A DNA stretch of 54,011 bases. Origin: a virus. Under the pieces are notes generated by a model, which had not been told where the DNA came from, did no database searches, and saw only the letters and a program-made list of their open reading frames with translations. The DNA lies in the IMG/VR virus record IMGVR_UViG_3300033145_000425, positions 1 to 54,011 of that record. One strand, given 5' to 3'. The translations under genes and the position numbers were made by a program. Within the stretch, counting starts at the first letter, position 1. Every line of letters starts with the position of its first letter. Shown here in pieces: positions 41,209 to 49,384 of the stretch.

Positions 41209-42114
41209 TTACACCCCCAGAGTTTTTTGGGAAGGAGAAAGACCGCCCTTGCCAAATAGCTTTTCAGCTTCTTCTTTTTGAGAGAGCTTCGGACTATCTT
41301 TCTTGTCTTTAGCCGTTGCTTTCGGTGATTCTGTAATCTCGCCTGTTTCGGTGTCGACATCAGCAGATTCGGTTTCGACTGTAGGGGCTATCAAATTTAC
41401 AAGGCTTTCGGTACGAGTTCTGCCATCATCAATAGGAGTATCAACAATCCCGGCAATCTGATTATCGTACTCGATAGCTTTCTCAAGATCAGGAGAACAC
41501 GGCAGATATTTAAAGAGACGACGGACAGCGGTTTTTCGACACATCTCAATGTAATCAGAGTTCCATATATAGTCTGTCTTTGCCCGTTTCCGAATAGCAT
41601 CGAGTTGCTCTTTTGTCATAAATTCATACTGTGGTTCATCTTTTTTAAACCATGCTATAGCATAAGCACCTATAATATTGCCGGGATTGCCGGTGATTAT
41701 TGGTTTATGAACGAGTTTTGGCTCAAGCCCGTATTCGATTTCAAATTCATCGTTTTCATGAACGATATGAGCCTCAATTTTTGAAACCGTACCGGAGCGT
41801 TTTGCAAGATCAATCATGCCCCTGTATCCTGGCATAAAGGTAGCTGTTTTCCCGTATGCGATTAAATAAGCATGTCCTTTGGCGGGTGTAAAGTCGAGCC
41901 CGAGCTCGGCGGCATTAATGATTGACGTAATGAGACTATTTTGCGTACACTCTAATAGCTTTGGCTCCCGGGAGATTGCCAAGAATGTGGACTTGATAAA
42001 TCGGTTGACGGGTACATGAGTTGGTAATAGTTCGCCGATATCGGGTTGTTTTGTGAGTATTAAAGCCTTGATGGTTCCAAACTTAGTGGTTACTACTGCT
42101 GTTGGTTTATTCAT
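41209..42114 (-). CDS. recT: RecT-family single-strand annealing protein
   Basis: The product is 301 residues. FLAISREPKLLECTQNSLIT, AAELGLDFTPAKGHAYLIAYG and TFMPGYRGMIDLAKRSG are RecT core motifs. The C-terminal ~60 residues are acidic and disordered. It anneals single strands produced by the neighbouring exonuclease. AAGGAGAATAATT precedes the start. Confidence 0.93.
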   Translation of the reverse strand: MNKPTAVVTTKFGTIKALILTKQPDIGELLPTHVPVNRFIKSTFLAISREPKLLECTQNSLITSIINAAELGLDFTPAKGHAYLIAYGKTATFMPGYRGMIDLAKRSGTVSKIEAHIVHENDEFEIEYGLEPKLVHKPIITGNPGNIIGAYAIAWFKKDEPQYEFMTKEQLDAIRKRAKTDYIWNSDYIEMCRKTAVRRLFKYLPCSPDLEKAIEYDNQIAGIVDTPIDDGRTRTESLVNLIAPTVETESADVDTETGEITESPKATAKDKKDSPKLSQKEEAEKLFGKGGLSPSQKTLGV

Positions 42115-42116
42115 AA

Positions 42117-42278
42117 TTATTCTCCTTCTTGAATTTCAGCGGCGGTTTTTGTGGCAAATCTAAAACCACAATTCGGACATAAGATAAGTTGCAGTGAAGC
42201 TTTTGCTTCGGCTTTTGCTTCCAAATCAGCAAGCACTTTCACCTGTTTATCAAGCTCTATACGATTAGCCTCATTCAT
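42117..42278 (-). CDS. Small protein with CxxC zinc-binding end
   Basis: The product is 53 residues: MNEANRIELDKQVKVLADLE, an Ala/Lys helix, then LILCPNCGFRFATK. The single CPNC pair suggests a zinc-linked dimer. It sits between exonuclease and RecT genes and its start overlaps the exonuclease end by 8 bases. Function unknown. Confidence 0.6.
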   Translation of the reverse strand: MNEANRIELDKQVKVLADLEAKAEAKASLQLILCPNCGFRFATKTAAEIQEGE

Positions 42279-43224
42279 GTGTTTTTCCTTTTCGGATACT
42301 CGCAACCCTCGATTTGCTTTCCTTGAGCACGGCATCGTAAACAGTGGGATACTCAGCTTTCAATAGTTTTGTATCCACCCTGTGTGCTGTCTGCTGGAAG
42401 TATGTGAATATACTTCCATTATTGAGTTTCACCCCTTCAGCATCACCCAGGTGAAGTAATATCTCGGCAAATATTGACCGCTCATCTTTTTCTACTGTGA
42501 GTCGCTCTTGTCTGAGCCTCATCCACTCATAAACAGTATTGCTATCAACCTCAGCGAAGCTTGCGGGTTGCCGTACTATCCTCTTGAATATTTCAATATT
42601 GCCGACTTCGCCTTTCGGAGGCGGAGTCTTGGTGAGCACATGGTCATTCCAGAACTGTTCACCACGTTCAATAATAGCGGTGATAATCGTCTCATTGCGT
42701 TCGACAAGATACATCTCCTCAGTAAGACCCCACTTGCCGAGTAGCACGGCTATATGAGCCTTCTTCCAGCCCGTACAGAGCATTTGTTGATGAACCTGGA
42801 GGTTGACACGGAACGGCACGTCGTCTGTCCCGGGTTCGCCCCATTCACCTGTTAATCCGGTTGTCTTGACTTCGACTATTTCATAGGGGTTACCATTTTG
42901 AATTGATGTATACCCATCAAGATTACATGCAAATATAGGATGCTCTTTGCAGATGAATCTCATTATTGAAGGATCGGTGTAAATTTCACACCCAAGTTCT
43001 TGTTTAGCAAACTCAATCAACGCCGATTCATATCGATGCCCGATTGACATTGACTTCGATTGTTTATCGCCTGGCTCCTGCTCAAATGTCTTTAATGCCC
43101 ACACATCTCCCGCCGTTTTAAATGGATCGAGGCTCTTGCCTTGCTCATCGGTGAATAGCGCTGCGATATCAGATGAGCCAAGAAACTTCTTGCGCTCTTC
43201 GCGTTGTTTGTCTATTATTGCCAT
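42271..43224 (-). CDS. YqaJ/lambda-type exonuclease (PD-(D/E)XK)
   Basis: The product is 317 residues. FLGSSDIAALF, GHRYESALIEFAKQELG, FACNLDGY, YEIVEVKTTGL and VNLQVHQQMLC are the motifs of the YqaJ viral recombinase family; the Asp in LDGY and E-x-K in VEVKT are catalytic. It resects 5' ends and loads RecT. The ATG at 43224 follows AGGAGGATAAC; earlier codons overlap the upstream gene. Confidence 0.9.
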   Translation of the reverse strand: MAIIDKQREERKKFLGSSDIAALFTDEQGKSLDPFKTAGDVWALKTFEQEPGDKQSKSMSIGHRYESALIEFAKQELGCEIYTDPSIMRFICKEHPIFACNLDGYTSIQNGNPYEIVEVKTTGLTGEWGEPGTDDVPFRVNLQVHQQMLCTGWKKAHIAVLLGKWGLTEEMYLVERNETIITAIIERGEQFWNDHVLTKTPPPKGEVGNIEIFKRIVRQPASFAEVDSNTVYEWMRLRQERLTVEKDERSIFAEILLHLGDAEGVKLNNGSIFTYFQQTAHRVDTKLLKAEYPTVYDAVLKESKSRVASIRKGKTHE

Positions 43225-43225
43225 G

Positions 43226-43453
43226 TTATCCTCCTGATAAGATTTCAAACTGGTGTGATGGTTGAATAATCAATACTTTAGATTCTTTCTTTCCTACCGG
43301 AAGAAGGATCCACTTTCTGCCGTGATATAAAGAACCGTGTTCCCGTACCCTCGCTCTGAAGGCAATAATATCACGGTAATATTCATTGGTTGGTTGATAG
43401 GCTTCTACCTTTTCATCTTCATCACGTACTACGATTACTTCATAAAGTCTCAT
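43226..43453 (-). CDS. Small protein (75 aa), function unknown
   Basis: It begins MRLYEVIVVRDEDEKVEAYQ and has a mixed strand-helix pattern with no known motif. AAAGGAGGTATCATT is a strong site. It is two bases from the exonuclease start, suggesting a recombination accessory role by position only. Confidence 0.6.
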   Translation of the reverse strand: MRLYEVIVVRDEDEKVEAYQPTNEYYRDIIAFRARVREHGSLYHGRKWILLPVGKKESKVLIIQPSHQFEILSGG

Positions 43454-43498
43454 AATGATACCTCCTTTATTCCTGTGTCATTTTGTTGAATACTTCAG

Positions 43499-43690
43499 TC
43501 ATTCCAAGTTCTCTATAATCTGGTCAATATGCCGCATGAATGCTTTGTAGCTCTGCGCCATATCCTCGTTAATGGCGCATCTGAGGCAGTGCGGGTTGTC
43601 CCTATGGAGTAAATCAAAGTTAGCATCCTTCTTATCAGGTAGATTCGCCTCAAACACTGCCCCACAGACAACACACGTATATTTACTCAT
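43499..43690 (-). CDS. Small zinc-ribbon protein
   Basis: The product is 63 residues. YTCVVCGAVFEANLP and NPHCLRCAINEDM supply two CxxC pairs about 30 residues apart, a zinc-ribbon layout. The C-terminus is helical. Overlaps the upstream gene by four bases (ATGA). Function unknown. Confidence 0.68.
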   Translation of the reverse strand: MSKYTCVVCGAVFEANLPDKKDANFDLLHRDNPHCLRCAINEDMAQSYKAFMRHIDQIIENLE

Positions 43691-43932
43691 CCAGTTATCC
43701 TTTCTGCCGGTATGGCGTAAATCACAAATTCACCTTTATCATTTCTTCTCGAACGTGTGTCATTAATGAAAAAGTTGCCATTTTTGCTCAACCGAAAAAT
43801 CACATTTTGACCAGAAAGAGATACATAAGCCTTTAAAATATTAGCAATAACACTTCGCACTTTGTATTGTTCCGGCTTTAATACGACAAACTCACGCGGA
43901 ATAGTTCGTTTTAGCCGGTAATCGGGTCTCAT
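43687..43932 (-). CDS. Small protein (81 aa), function unknown
   Basis: MRPDYRLKRTIPREFVVLKP begins a basic product with SLSGQNVIFRLSKNGNFFIN and FVIYAIPAERITG strands. No motif is recognised. It is coupled to both neighbours in the block between dATP/dGTP diphosphohydrolase-like and recombination genes. Confidence 0.55.
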   Translation of the reverse strand: MRPDYRLKRTIPREFVVLKPEQYKVRSVIANILKAYVSLSGQNVIFRLSKNGNFFINDTRSRRNDKGEFVIYAIPAERITG

Positions 43933-43933
43933 T

Positions 43934-44245
43934 TCAACTGTCCTCCTTGTCCTTGACTACTGGCTTGGCATATCCACGTTCGATTGCCACAGCCATCATC
44001 AGACGAGTGAAGGCATGAGCGAGATGGTCTTCGGCATCACCCTTATGTGCAAAATAATCATGTAAGTGGTTAGTAGCCCTGTGTATTTGATTATTCATGG
44101 ATAACTGCCATCCTTCGCCCTTCGGGTGCTTCTTCAGCCCCTCTTCCATGACCTTCTGTATCTCATCCACCACCTGATACGGCCATAGTTCCTCGGATAC
44201 TTTCACGTTCAGTTTAATTGTCTTTTGCATTTGTCCCATTGCCAT
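43934..44245 (-). CDS. dATP/dGTP diphosphohydrolase-like protein (DUF5664)
   Basis: The product is 103 residues. GLKKHPKGEGWQLSMNNQIH, RATNHLHDYFAHKGDAEDHL and AHAFTRLMMAVAIE follow the H..RA..HL ... ED.L.HA...L pattern of DUF5664, the family that includes MazZ. In phages it adjusts purine deoxynucleotide pools. No PurZ or other 2-aminoadenine gene is visible, so base replacement is not implied. The start ATG overlaps the upstream stop (TGATG). Confidence 0.65.
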   Translation of the reverse strand: MAMGQMQKTIKLNVKVSEELWPYQVVDEIQKVMEEGLKKHPKGEGWQLSMNNQIHRATNHLHDYFAHKGDAEDHLAHAFTRLMMAVAIERGYAKPVVKDKEDS

Positions 44246-44595
44246 CACTCACTTCCCTCCTCATCGCCGTCCACGGCTTCGGCGCTGTCTTCTGCTTCAT
44301 CTCCCGGTGTGAGTGCTTTGATGGCCTCGGCTGCTGTAATTCCTGTACTTGCGAGCGCCTCTACTTCCTGCCTGTATGGGAAATTGGCTACATCTCTCAC
44401 TTGTACCCACTCGTTAATAACAGCCAATCCCTGCTCGACCGTTCTTGACCTTATGAACTGCGCCATAAACTGCTTGCGCTTAGCAATGCCCACATTCTTC
44501 TTTATAAGGTGCGCAAACGCCGCATCAAAGAGCTCGGTGGGCTTACCCATAATATCCTTGTCCACGTATACGATGTATCTCGTTTTTCTTGGCAT
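44245..44595 (-). CDS. Early/middle protein (116 aa), function unknown
   Basis: The N-terminal half is basic and helical (MPRKTRYIVYVDKDIMGKPT, KKNVGIAKRKQFMAQFIRS); the C-terminal 20 residues are very acidic. No family is recognised. GGAGGAATAA precedes the start. It is the first gene after the tRNA-like element. Confidence 0.55.
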   Translation of the reverse strand: MPRKTRYIVYVDKDIMGKPTELFDAAFAHLIKKNVGIAKRKQFMAQFIRSRTVEQGLAVINEWVQVRDVANFPYRQEVEALASTGITAAEAIKALTPGDEAEDSAEAVDGDEEGSE

Positions 44596-44618
44596 TTATT
44601 CCTCCGTTCTTATTTAAG

Positions 44619-44733
44619 TGAGGCGGGCAGGGATTTGTACCCTGCATGACTCGCCGGAAGGTTATTTATTCCGGTTACTACTATCCGGCTCCGTTTGTCT
44701 ACTAACAGCGTCTACCTATTCCGCCACCGCCTC
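44619..44733 (-). tRNA. tRNA-like RNA, class II (Leu-like), anticodon unresolved
   Basis: On the minus strand GAGGCGG pairs with CCGCCTC as a 7-bp acceptor stem (9 bp if extended), followed by an A. TGGCGGAATAGGTAGACGC is a near-perfect tRNA-Leu D arm and CAGGG-TACAAAT-CCCTG a T arm. A long variable region contains CCGGAA/TTCCGG. Deviations are serious: the T loop has TAC instead of TTC, the T stem is one pair too long, and the best anticodon stem (CTGTT/AACGG) encloses eight bases with no U33-anticodon frame. It is probably decayed or specialised. Confidence 0.6.
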
Positions 44734-44748
44734 ACAATTTATTTAAGA

Positions 44749-44812
44749 GATGAGTGCTCTTCTGGGAAATAGGGAACCCACCTGAAAGGTCGCCCATATC
44801 AGGACACTCACC
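44749..44812 (-). ncRNA. Structured RNA next to the tRNA-like element
   Basis: The minus strand folds as an 8-bp closing stem (GGTGAGTG with CACTCATC, one G-U), enclosing two hairpins: CCTGA/TCAGG and TGGG/CCCA. The three-way shape resembles a tRNA lacking one arm. Its 5' end overlaps the stop of the ribbon-helix-helix gene. It lies 15 bases before the tRNA-like element. The identity is unknown. Confidence 0.45.
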
Positions 44813-45050
44813 CCTGTTTAATTGATTGTTTAAACCCTGGCTTGAGATGTTCCCAAACCACACCTTCCTGCTCTAACACTTTCCTTTCCTTCTCAACTAA
44901 GGCGCCGAGAGCAACGGCAATGAAATTTGTCATACTCGGATACTTCGCGGTCAGGTAAATCACGCGCTCCATATCCTCCATCAATTCCGGTTTAAACCGA
45001 AACGTTTTTACTACACATGCAGTATTTTTAACCTCTGGACCCGCCATCAT
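44808..45050 (-). CDS. Ribbon-helix-helix-like DNA-binding protein
   Basis: The product is 80 residues. [20 protein letters not shown] then [20 protein letters not shown] has the strand-helix-helix pattern of RHH regulators (F-R-F at the strand, S-x-T-N-F-I at helix B). It probably dimerises and binds operators, possibly those described in this phage. The start is ATG 45050 or 45047 after GGAGGGGGA. Confidence 0.68.
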   Translation of the reverse strand: MMAGPEVKNTACVVKTFRFKPELMEDMERVIYLTAKYPSMTNFIAVALGALVEKERKVLEQEGVVWEHLKPGFKQSIKQG

Positions 45051-45445
45051 TCCCCCTCCAGTTCTTTCTCTGCTTGGGCAAGGAAATGGTTAATCCAATG
45101 CTGATTGCTATCACTATTAAATGTATCTTTATCTGGACAGCGATACGTCATGCTGTTAGCTGCTATTTCCAACGCCTTCTCAAGCACGGTTATTTTCTTA
45201 TTCCGCTCACGTTGTAGATGAACCAGCCCATTGATTGAATCCTGCCGTATCTTGATTTGCTCTTTATGGTTAGTATCTTTGGCAGCCGCATCGAGTATTG
45301 TTTGTCTGATAGTCTTATCCTGCTCAGCAATGTGAGCTTGGATGACATCGAGATGTTTATCAATTTCTGCATCACCGCCATAAAAACCCACAAGATACTT
45401 TACTGCGTCAAATCGTTCCCTTATCCGTTCCTGTGTGTCAGTCAT
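45047..45445 (-). CDS. Coiled-coil early protein (132 aa)
   Basis: The product is largely helical and charged: [61 protein letters not shown] coiled coil is likely at residues 30-95. No family is recognised. AAGGAGGGGAA precedes the start. Confidence 0.55.
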   Translation of the reverse strand: MTDTQERIRERFDAVKYLVGFYGGDAEIDKHLDVIQAHIAEQDKTIRQTILDAAAKDTNHKEQIKIRQDSINGLVHLQRERNKKITVLEKALEIAANSMTYRCPDKDTFNSDSNQHWINHFLAQAEKELEGE

Positions 45446-45834
45446 TTCCCCTCCTTGTCAGGCTCATCATGGATGGAGCCGATACGTTTGGCTCCACTTA
45501 GAATCTCTACTATAGGCTCTTCAATAACCCTTCCACTCCAATCAGTTATAAAGAAGCCATTTTCATATTGCACCTCAAACTCTGCTCCTCCTCCATACCA
45601 CCCTCTATCCCCCTCAAACCACCATTCATTGCCGACCTTGATGCCTTGCCCCCATGAGTCATGTTTAATCCAATCCTGATAATGGTCTACCATATAGGGC
45701 GCAACCTCACACCAAATCTTCATATTAGTTGAATGTTCAATTATCATAACATTTTCATTTATTATTCGCCTTCGTTCATGCCCGACAATCTTCCCATCCC
45801 TAAGTAAGCATTTCATGTCTTCATTCTGTGCCAT
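45442..45834 (-). CDS. Early protein (130 aa), function unknown
   Basis: Rich in aromatic residues: MKIWCEVAPYMVDHYQDWIK, NEWWFEGDRGWYGGGAEFEV, GFFITDWSGRVIEEPIVEIL. The beta-strand pattern recalls YopX-like phage proteins, but the diagnostic GD.V block is not present. Its start overlaps the MazG-like gene by 14 bases. Confidence 0.5.
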   Translation of the reverse strand: MAQNEDMKCLLRDGKIVGHERRRIINENVMIIEHSTNMKIWCEVAPYMVDHYQDWIKHDSWGQGIKVGNEWWFEGDRGWYGGGAEFEVQYENGFFITDWSGRVIEEPIVEILSGAKRIGSIHDEPDKEGK

Positions 45835-46087
45835 CTTTCCCCTCCTTATCTATCATATCCTTAATTCTCTCTTGACATTCAAGCCATGCCACACATACCG
45901 CAGCCGATTGAATGATTTCTTTGTCAATTTCAGCATCTTTGCCTTCCAGAATTGCCTTCCCAATTTCCCCGACTTCCTCAATGAGTATTACAAGCCATTT
46001 GAGGTCAGAGTGATTCTGTTCACCCCATTTAGTATCTTGAAAAACTCTTTCCATTTGGATTAGTTTAAGAATGTCAGTCTGTGCCAT
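45821..46087 (-). CDS. MazG-like nucleotide pyrophosphohydrolase
   Basis: The product is 88 residues. QDTKWGEQNHSDLKWLVILI is followed by EEVGEIGKAILEGKDAEIDK (the EExxE metal motif) and EIIQSAAVCVAWLECQE (the E..D-type second motif). Short all-alpha NTP-PPases of this kind hydrolyse nucleotides or (p)ppGpp in phages. AGGAGGACTAACG precedes the start. Confidence 0.72.
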   Translation of the reverse strand: MAQTDILKLIQMERVFQDTKWGEQNHSDLKWLVILIEEVGEIGKAILEGKDAEIDKEIIQSAAVCVAWLECQERIKDMIDKEGKDGTE

Positions 46088-46123
46088 CGTTAGTCCTCCT
46101 GTTCACAGCATTAATAGCACTTC

Positions 46124-46384
46124 CTAAAGTTTTGTAATCATAAGCCATTTCTGCAATCGGTATGACCAAGACTTGTTTTTCTTTTCTAACTCTTTTGCTC
46201 TACCCCTGCCATCCCATCCCTCTTTGTATGAGTCTTGTTTTGTTCTCCCAATAGTCGTAGCGATTAACTTAATACAGTCAAGATTAAACTCATCAAAGCT
46301 ACTAATCATGTCAAGTTCATGTAATATTTGTCGTGCTTTAATCTCATCAGGATGCACAACCCACTCACTTTCATTCTCTGCCAT
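46124..46384 (-). CDS. Early protein (86 aa), function unknown
   Basis: MAENESEWVVHPDEIKARQI starts a helical, charged product ending KSWSYRLQKWLMITKL. No motif is recognised. It lies between the ASCH-domain and MazG-like genes in one run. Confidence 0.52.
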   Translation of the reverse strand: MAENESEWVVHPDEIKARQILHELDMISSFDEFNLDCIKLIATTIGRTKQDSYKEGWDGRGRAKELEKKNKSWSYRLQKWLMITKL

Positions 46385-46387
46385 GTT

Positions 46388-47080
46388 TCACTCCTTTTTA
46401 AATATGTTTCCAGCTTGCTCTCCTATTATTATATTACCCTTTAATATCCATATGTAAGGATTATTTTCCCACCGCAACCCATCGCCTGACTTGACTGGCT
46501 TTCCATGGGCGGTGTTCCAATGGTCTGCAAAATTCTTATAAACAAGGCTTGTATAAGTTTTTCTAAAATATTCCTGACTTTCACTATCATCTAAAGTATT
46601 GGTATAATGTAGCATTAAATCATCATAGCTTAAATTTTGCACCCGCACACACCCAATCTCCTGCACATTCAGCCATGACCTGATAGCATCTTCTGGCATG
46701 GTTGCAGGGGAGCGCCAAGTAATAAAATTATGAACTTTAAGCATCCATTCAGGTGGTTCCTCATAATGTATAGTTACTTTTTGCCCATAATGATTAGGAA
46801 ACTTATACTCAACAGACCAATGGGGTGGGCAAATAGATTTCCCATGGGGTCGCCAAGTTTCCCGCAAGCCAAACAATCCGACTTGGTAGGGGCAAAGCAA
46901 TGGATTCCAATAATCAGGTTCATCGGATGTTACATAATACAGTTCACTATGATGGTTGTGTACTTCTGCTCTTTCCGGTGGCTGTTCCTTCATCACCCTC
47001 AACAGCACAATCTTATCGCCGGACTTCTTATTGGCGAGCATGGTTGCTTCGTCATTGGTGAGATTAATACACGATTTCAA
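46388..47080 (-). CDS. ASCH/PUA-like domain protein
   Basis: The product is 230 residues. RVMKEQPPE, then LFGLRETWRPHGK, and WRSPATMPEDAIRSWLNVQE with IGCVRVQNLSYDDL match phage ASCH-domain proteins (RVVKPQP, LYVRETW, MP..ASR..LEV..V....L). The fold binds RNA or modified nucleosides. Translation begins at TTG 47080 after GGAGAGGTAAAA; the choice is supported because the preceding small gene starts with the same LTNDEAT sequence in the same register. Confidence 0.7.
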   Translation of the reverse strand: MKSCINLTNDEATMLANKKSGDKIVLLRVMKEQPPERAEVHNHHSELYYVTSDEPDYWNPLLCPYQVGLFGLRETWRPHGKSICPPHWSVEYKFPNHYGQKVTIHYEEPPEWMLKVHNFITWRSPATMPEDAIRSWLNVQEIGCVRVQNLSYDDLMLHYTNTLDDSESQEYFRKTYTSLVYKNFADHWNTAHGKPVKSGDGLRWENNPYIWILKGNIIIGEQAGNIFKKE

Positions 47081-47291
47081 TTTTACCTCTCCTTCCTCTC
47101 TCTCTAACCCAATGAATTACGTCAAGGATTCGTCTACCCTTCATCCATCGGGCAATAGGTGGAGCTTCAACAACCCTTGCATATTCAACGTTGTCTGAAT
47201 TAGTTATGATACCAAAGCAAGCATAAGAAAGCTCTATTCTCCATAGACAAGTAGTTGCTTCGTCATTGGTGAGGCAGAGTTTAGTTTTCAT
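47064..47291 (-). CDS. Small protein sharing the ASCH protein's N-terminus
   Basis: The product is 75 residues. MKTKLCLTNDEATTC repeats the start of the next gene, and about 20 bases encoding LTNDEAT are identical in both. After that the sequences differ (RVVEAPPIARWMKGRRILDV). It looks like a partial duplication of the ASCH gene's 5' end joined to new sequence. The start overlaps the end of a reading frame upstream (CCATGA). Confidence 0.55.
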   Translation of the reverse strand: MKTKLCLTNDEATTCLWRIELSYACFGIITNSDNVEYARVVEAPPIARWMKGRRILDVIHWVRERGRRGKIEIVY

Positions 47292-47448
47292 GGTAATCGT
47301 TTCTTTGCAAAATTGTCTGATTTCATTAATTTATAGGTTAGTATTTTTGTTGAGTCAAACTCCTCAAGCTCGCCAAATACTTCAAAGAATAATTTACGCT
47401 TAGCTTTGCTAAGGGGTACGATAAGGGTATTTCCTCTGCGTATTTCAT
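47288..47448 (-). other. Small ORF region with a probable frameshift
   Basis: Two frames compete. Frame one (ATG 47448 to TAA 47338, 36 codons, MKYAEEIPLSYPLAKLSVNY) has a ribosome site, GAAAGGTGGATGAT. Frame two has no start codon but reads like a real protein (RRGNTLIVPLSKAKRKLFFE, then VFGELEEFDSTKILTYKLMK). It ends with a stop that overlaps the next ATG. A single-base shift just after the ATG would join them into one ~55-residue gene. Confidence 0.5.
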
Positions 47449-47460
47449 ATCATCCACCTT

Positions 47461-48762
47461 TCATTCAGGACTTGTAAACACACCCTTGCTTACACTGTAT
47501 GGTATGACTTCAAGACCGAGGGCTTTGAGGAACTGTCTTGCGTGTGGTGATAGAACCTTTACAGGTGCATCATTTTTAATACATACAACTGTTTCTCCAT
47601 CCTCATCCTCATACGCCCGCATCACCACGCCATTCCGTGTAACCGTGCATTTGTCCTCCCAAAACTTCAGGACTTCGGCTTCGGTTGCGTGGCGTTCGAT
47701 ATTAGAAAGGTTCGCAGACTTACCATTGGCAAAGAAGGCAATATTACCTTCCACTTTACTTATTTCACGTAATTCATTTGGTGAATTATCAGGATAGCCA
47801 GCCATCACTATATCCCCAACCTTGTACTCTGGCTTGGCTGGCTCGACTATCCAACGAGGGTCTATCCAATTTTCATCAGCAAAAATAACAGCCTCTTTAG
47901 TATGTTTAGACATGAAATAATCACATGGAACAGGGTTGCGATATTCACCTGTAAATACCCACTTTTCCTTCTCACTACTTAATGCCAACTCAATAACCTC
48001 ACCCTTGACGTGCTCTGGCTCGACTATCCATTTTGCAATATCTTTAAGAGACCAGGAGTAAATCTTACCCTTGACATGCTCTGGCTTGGCTGGTTTGGCT
48101 GGCTCAAACTCATGGGTGCAGTCATCACATTCGTGGATACTCCAATCTTTACTTGCCTTCTCCGGTCCACCCACTATGCGGACAAATTCGAGGATGGGAT
48201 GTTTAACTGCATCACACACATAATAGCGAGCATAACCATCGTTAACATCATAAGAATATTTGTTTTCGGGGCTGCTATACTCACCGGTAAACTTAAATAT
48301 TGCCTTCTCACCTACTGTACAACCTAAAATTCTGCTTACAGAACAACTGCATTTACACTCAATCTCCTCACCCTTCATCCGTGCGATGCAATCCCCGAAC
48401 CAAGCATCATAGCCCCTGTCTATGATTTGCTCCAATAGGGCGACTTGGGCGACTTCGCATGTGTGGAAAGCGGGGAAATCTTTCTGCCCTTGCGAATAAC
48501 AGGCATCACGCCATGATTGGTTGCATATACTGAGGTTATTGTGCTCATACAAAGGACAAAGTGTATTGCTTTGGCATGTGTTTCCTATAGCATGACAATT
48601 ACTCTCAGTTGTGTTAAAAATACTGCATAATGCACAAGCATCATCGGTAAGTTTAAAGTTCTGATATGTCTTCTCTGTCCTGCTTGCCCCATCCACATGA
48701 TGATTAAGAGCATTTATCGCCCCCTCTTTCCACACTTCCTCGGTGATGTCAAATACTGTCAT
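47461..48762 (-). CDS. Large cysteine-rich early protein with repeats
   Basis: The product is 433 residues. The N-terminal third is cysteine-rich (DDACALCSIFNTTESNCHAI, CKCSCSVSRILGC), suggesting metal sites. Later there are repeats: FKFTGEYSSP and WVFTGEYRNP; WIVEPEHVKGE, KPEHVKGKI and WIVEPAKPEYKVGD. These look like duplicated small beta modules joined by Glu-Pro-Ala-Lys linkers. I do not recognise the family. It overlaps the upstream gene by 4 bases. Confidence 0.6.
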   Translation of the reverse strand: MTVFDITEEVWKEGAINALNHHVDGASRTEKTYQNFKLTDDACALCSIFNTTESNCHAIGNTCQSNTLCPLYEHNNLSICNQSWRDACYSQGQKDFPAFHTCEVAQVALLEQIIDRGYDAWFGDCIARMKGEEIECKCSCSVSRILGCTVGEKAIFKFTGEYSSPENKYSYDVNDGYARYYVCDAVKHPILEFVRIVGGPEKASKDWSIHECDDCTHEFEPAKPAKPEHVKGKIYSWSLKDIAKWIVEPEHVKGEVIELALSSEKEKWVFTGEYRNPVPCDYFMSKHTKEAVIFADENWIDPRWIVEPAKPEYKVGDIVMAGYPDNSPNELREISKVEGNIAFFANGKSANLSNIERHATEAEVLKFWEDKCTVTRNGVVMRAYEDEDGETVVCIKNDAPVKVLSPHARQFLKALGLEVIPYSVSKGVFTSPE

Positions 48763-49241
48763 GGTGATCCCCTTTCGTTTTCACAGGGTAAAAACTCTGT
48801 GATAGTCTCATATATTTCATCTTTCTCTGCGTTCATTAAAACCTTAGTATCATGGTCTTTATATCGCTGGGGCGTCCAGGCCGCATAATCTTGATTATAT
48901 TCAAGGGCTGAAGCGCTTTCTACAAAAAATATATGTCCTCTTTCTACCACTGTTTCAAAAATACCCTGCCCATGTTCAATAATACTATTTATATCATAGC
49001 TGTTGATTTTACTTTCCGGTACACTGGCTACATGAAACCAATCCCACCCATTTTCACTATATTCCCACTTGTTTGCATGGGAAATATGAACAAACTTATT
49101 GCCACAATTTTCCCTTAAGTCATGTTGCTCAAACCCAACAAGCTCATTATGAAAATAAAGCATAAAGTATGTCTCGCGGAGTGAAAAATATTCAGTATAA
49201 TATTTATCATAATAATATTTTGGATAAAGTTTCTTTTTCAT
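48759..49241 (-). CDS. Early protein (160 aa), function unknown
   Basis: The N-terminus is rich in Tyr and Lys (MKKKLYPKYYYDKYYTEYFS), then mixed alpha/beta (FVHISHANKWEYSENGWDWF, YDINSIIEHGQGIFETVVER). No motif is recognised. The start overlaps the preceding stop (ATGA). Confidence 0.55.
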   Translation of the reverse strand: MKKKLYPKYYYDKYYTEYFSLRETYFMLYFHNELVGFEQHDLRENCGNKFVHISHANKWEYSENGWDWFHVASVPESKINSYDINSIIEHGQGIFETVVERGHIFFVESASALEYNQDYAAWTPQRYKDHDTKVLMNAEKDEIYETITEFLPCENERGSP

Positions 49242-49360
49242 CGTTTTCCTTGCCCTGAGCGGGCATAAAATTCTGTGTGCGGTGTATATTCTTCGTAGGT
49301 TTGTCTCGTCTGGTATATAATATTGGATACACCCTCATTCTTGTCAAGTAAAATTTTCAT
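49238..49360 (-). CDS. Small protein (40 aa) opening the second early operon
   Basis: MKILLDKNEGVSNIIYQTRQ then TYEEYTPHTEFYARSGQGKR. The stop overlaps the next start as ATGA, and an AAGGG site lies ten bases upstream of the ATG, so it is likely translated. Function unknown. It is the first gene after the regulatory gap. Confidence 0.58.
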   Translation of the reverse strand: MKILLDKNEGVSNIIYQTRQTYEEYTPHTEFYARSGQGKR

Positions 49361-49384
49361 TCTCCCTTATCCCTTACCACATCG

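Noticed and set aside
43934-44245. Evidence for 2-aminoadenine (Z) DNA
   Set aside because: A MazZ-like gene alone is not enough. No PurZ, DpoZ or DatZ-like gene is present.
49317-49347. TTGACA followed by AATATT or TATTAT as a promoter for the second early operon
   Set aside because: The TTGACA lies inside codons of the 40-residue ORF (LLDK) and the best -10 spacing is 17 to a weak AATATT or 19 to TATTAT. The ORF evidence (ATGA overlap) is stronger, so I do not list it as a promoter.
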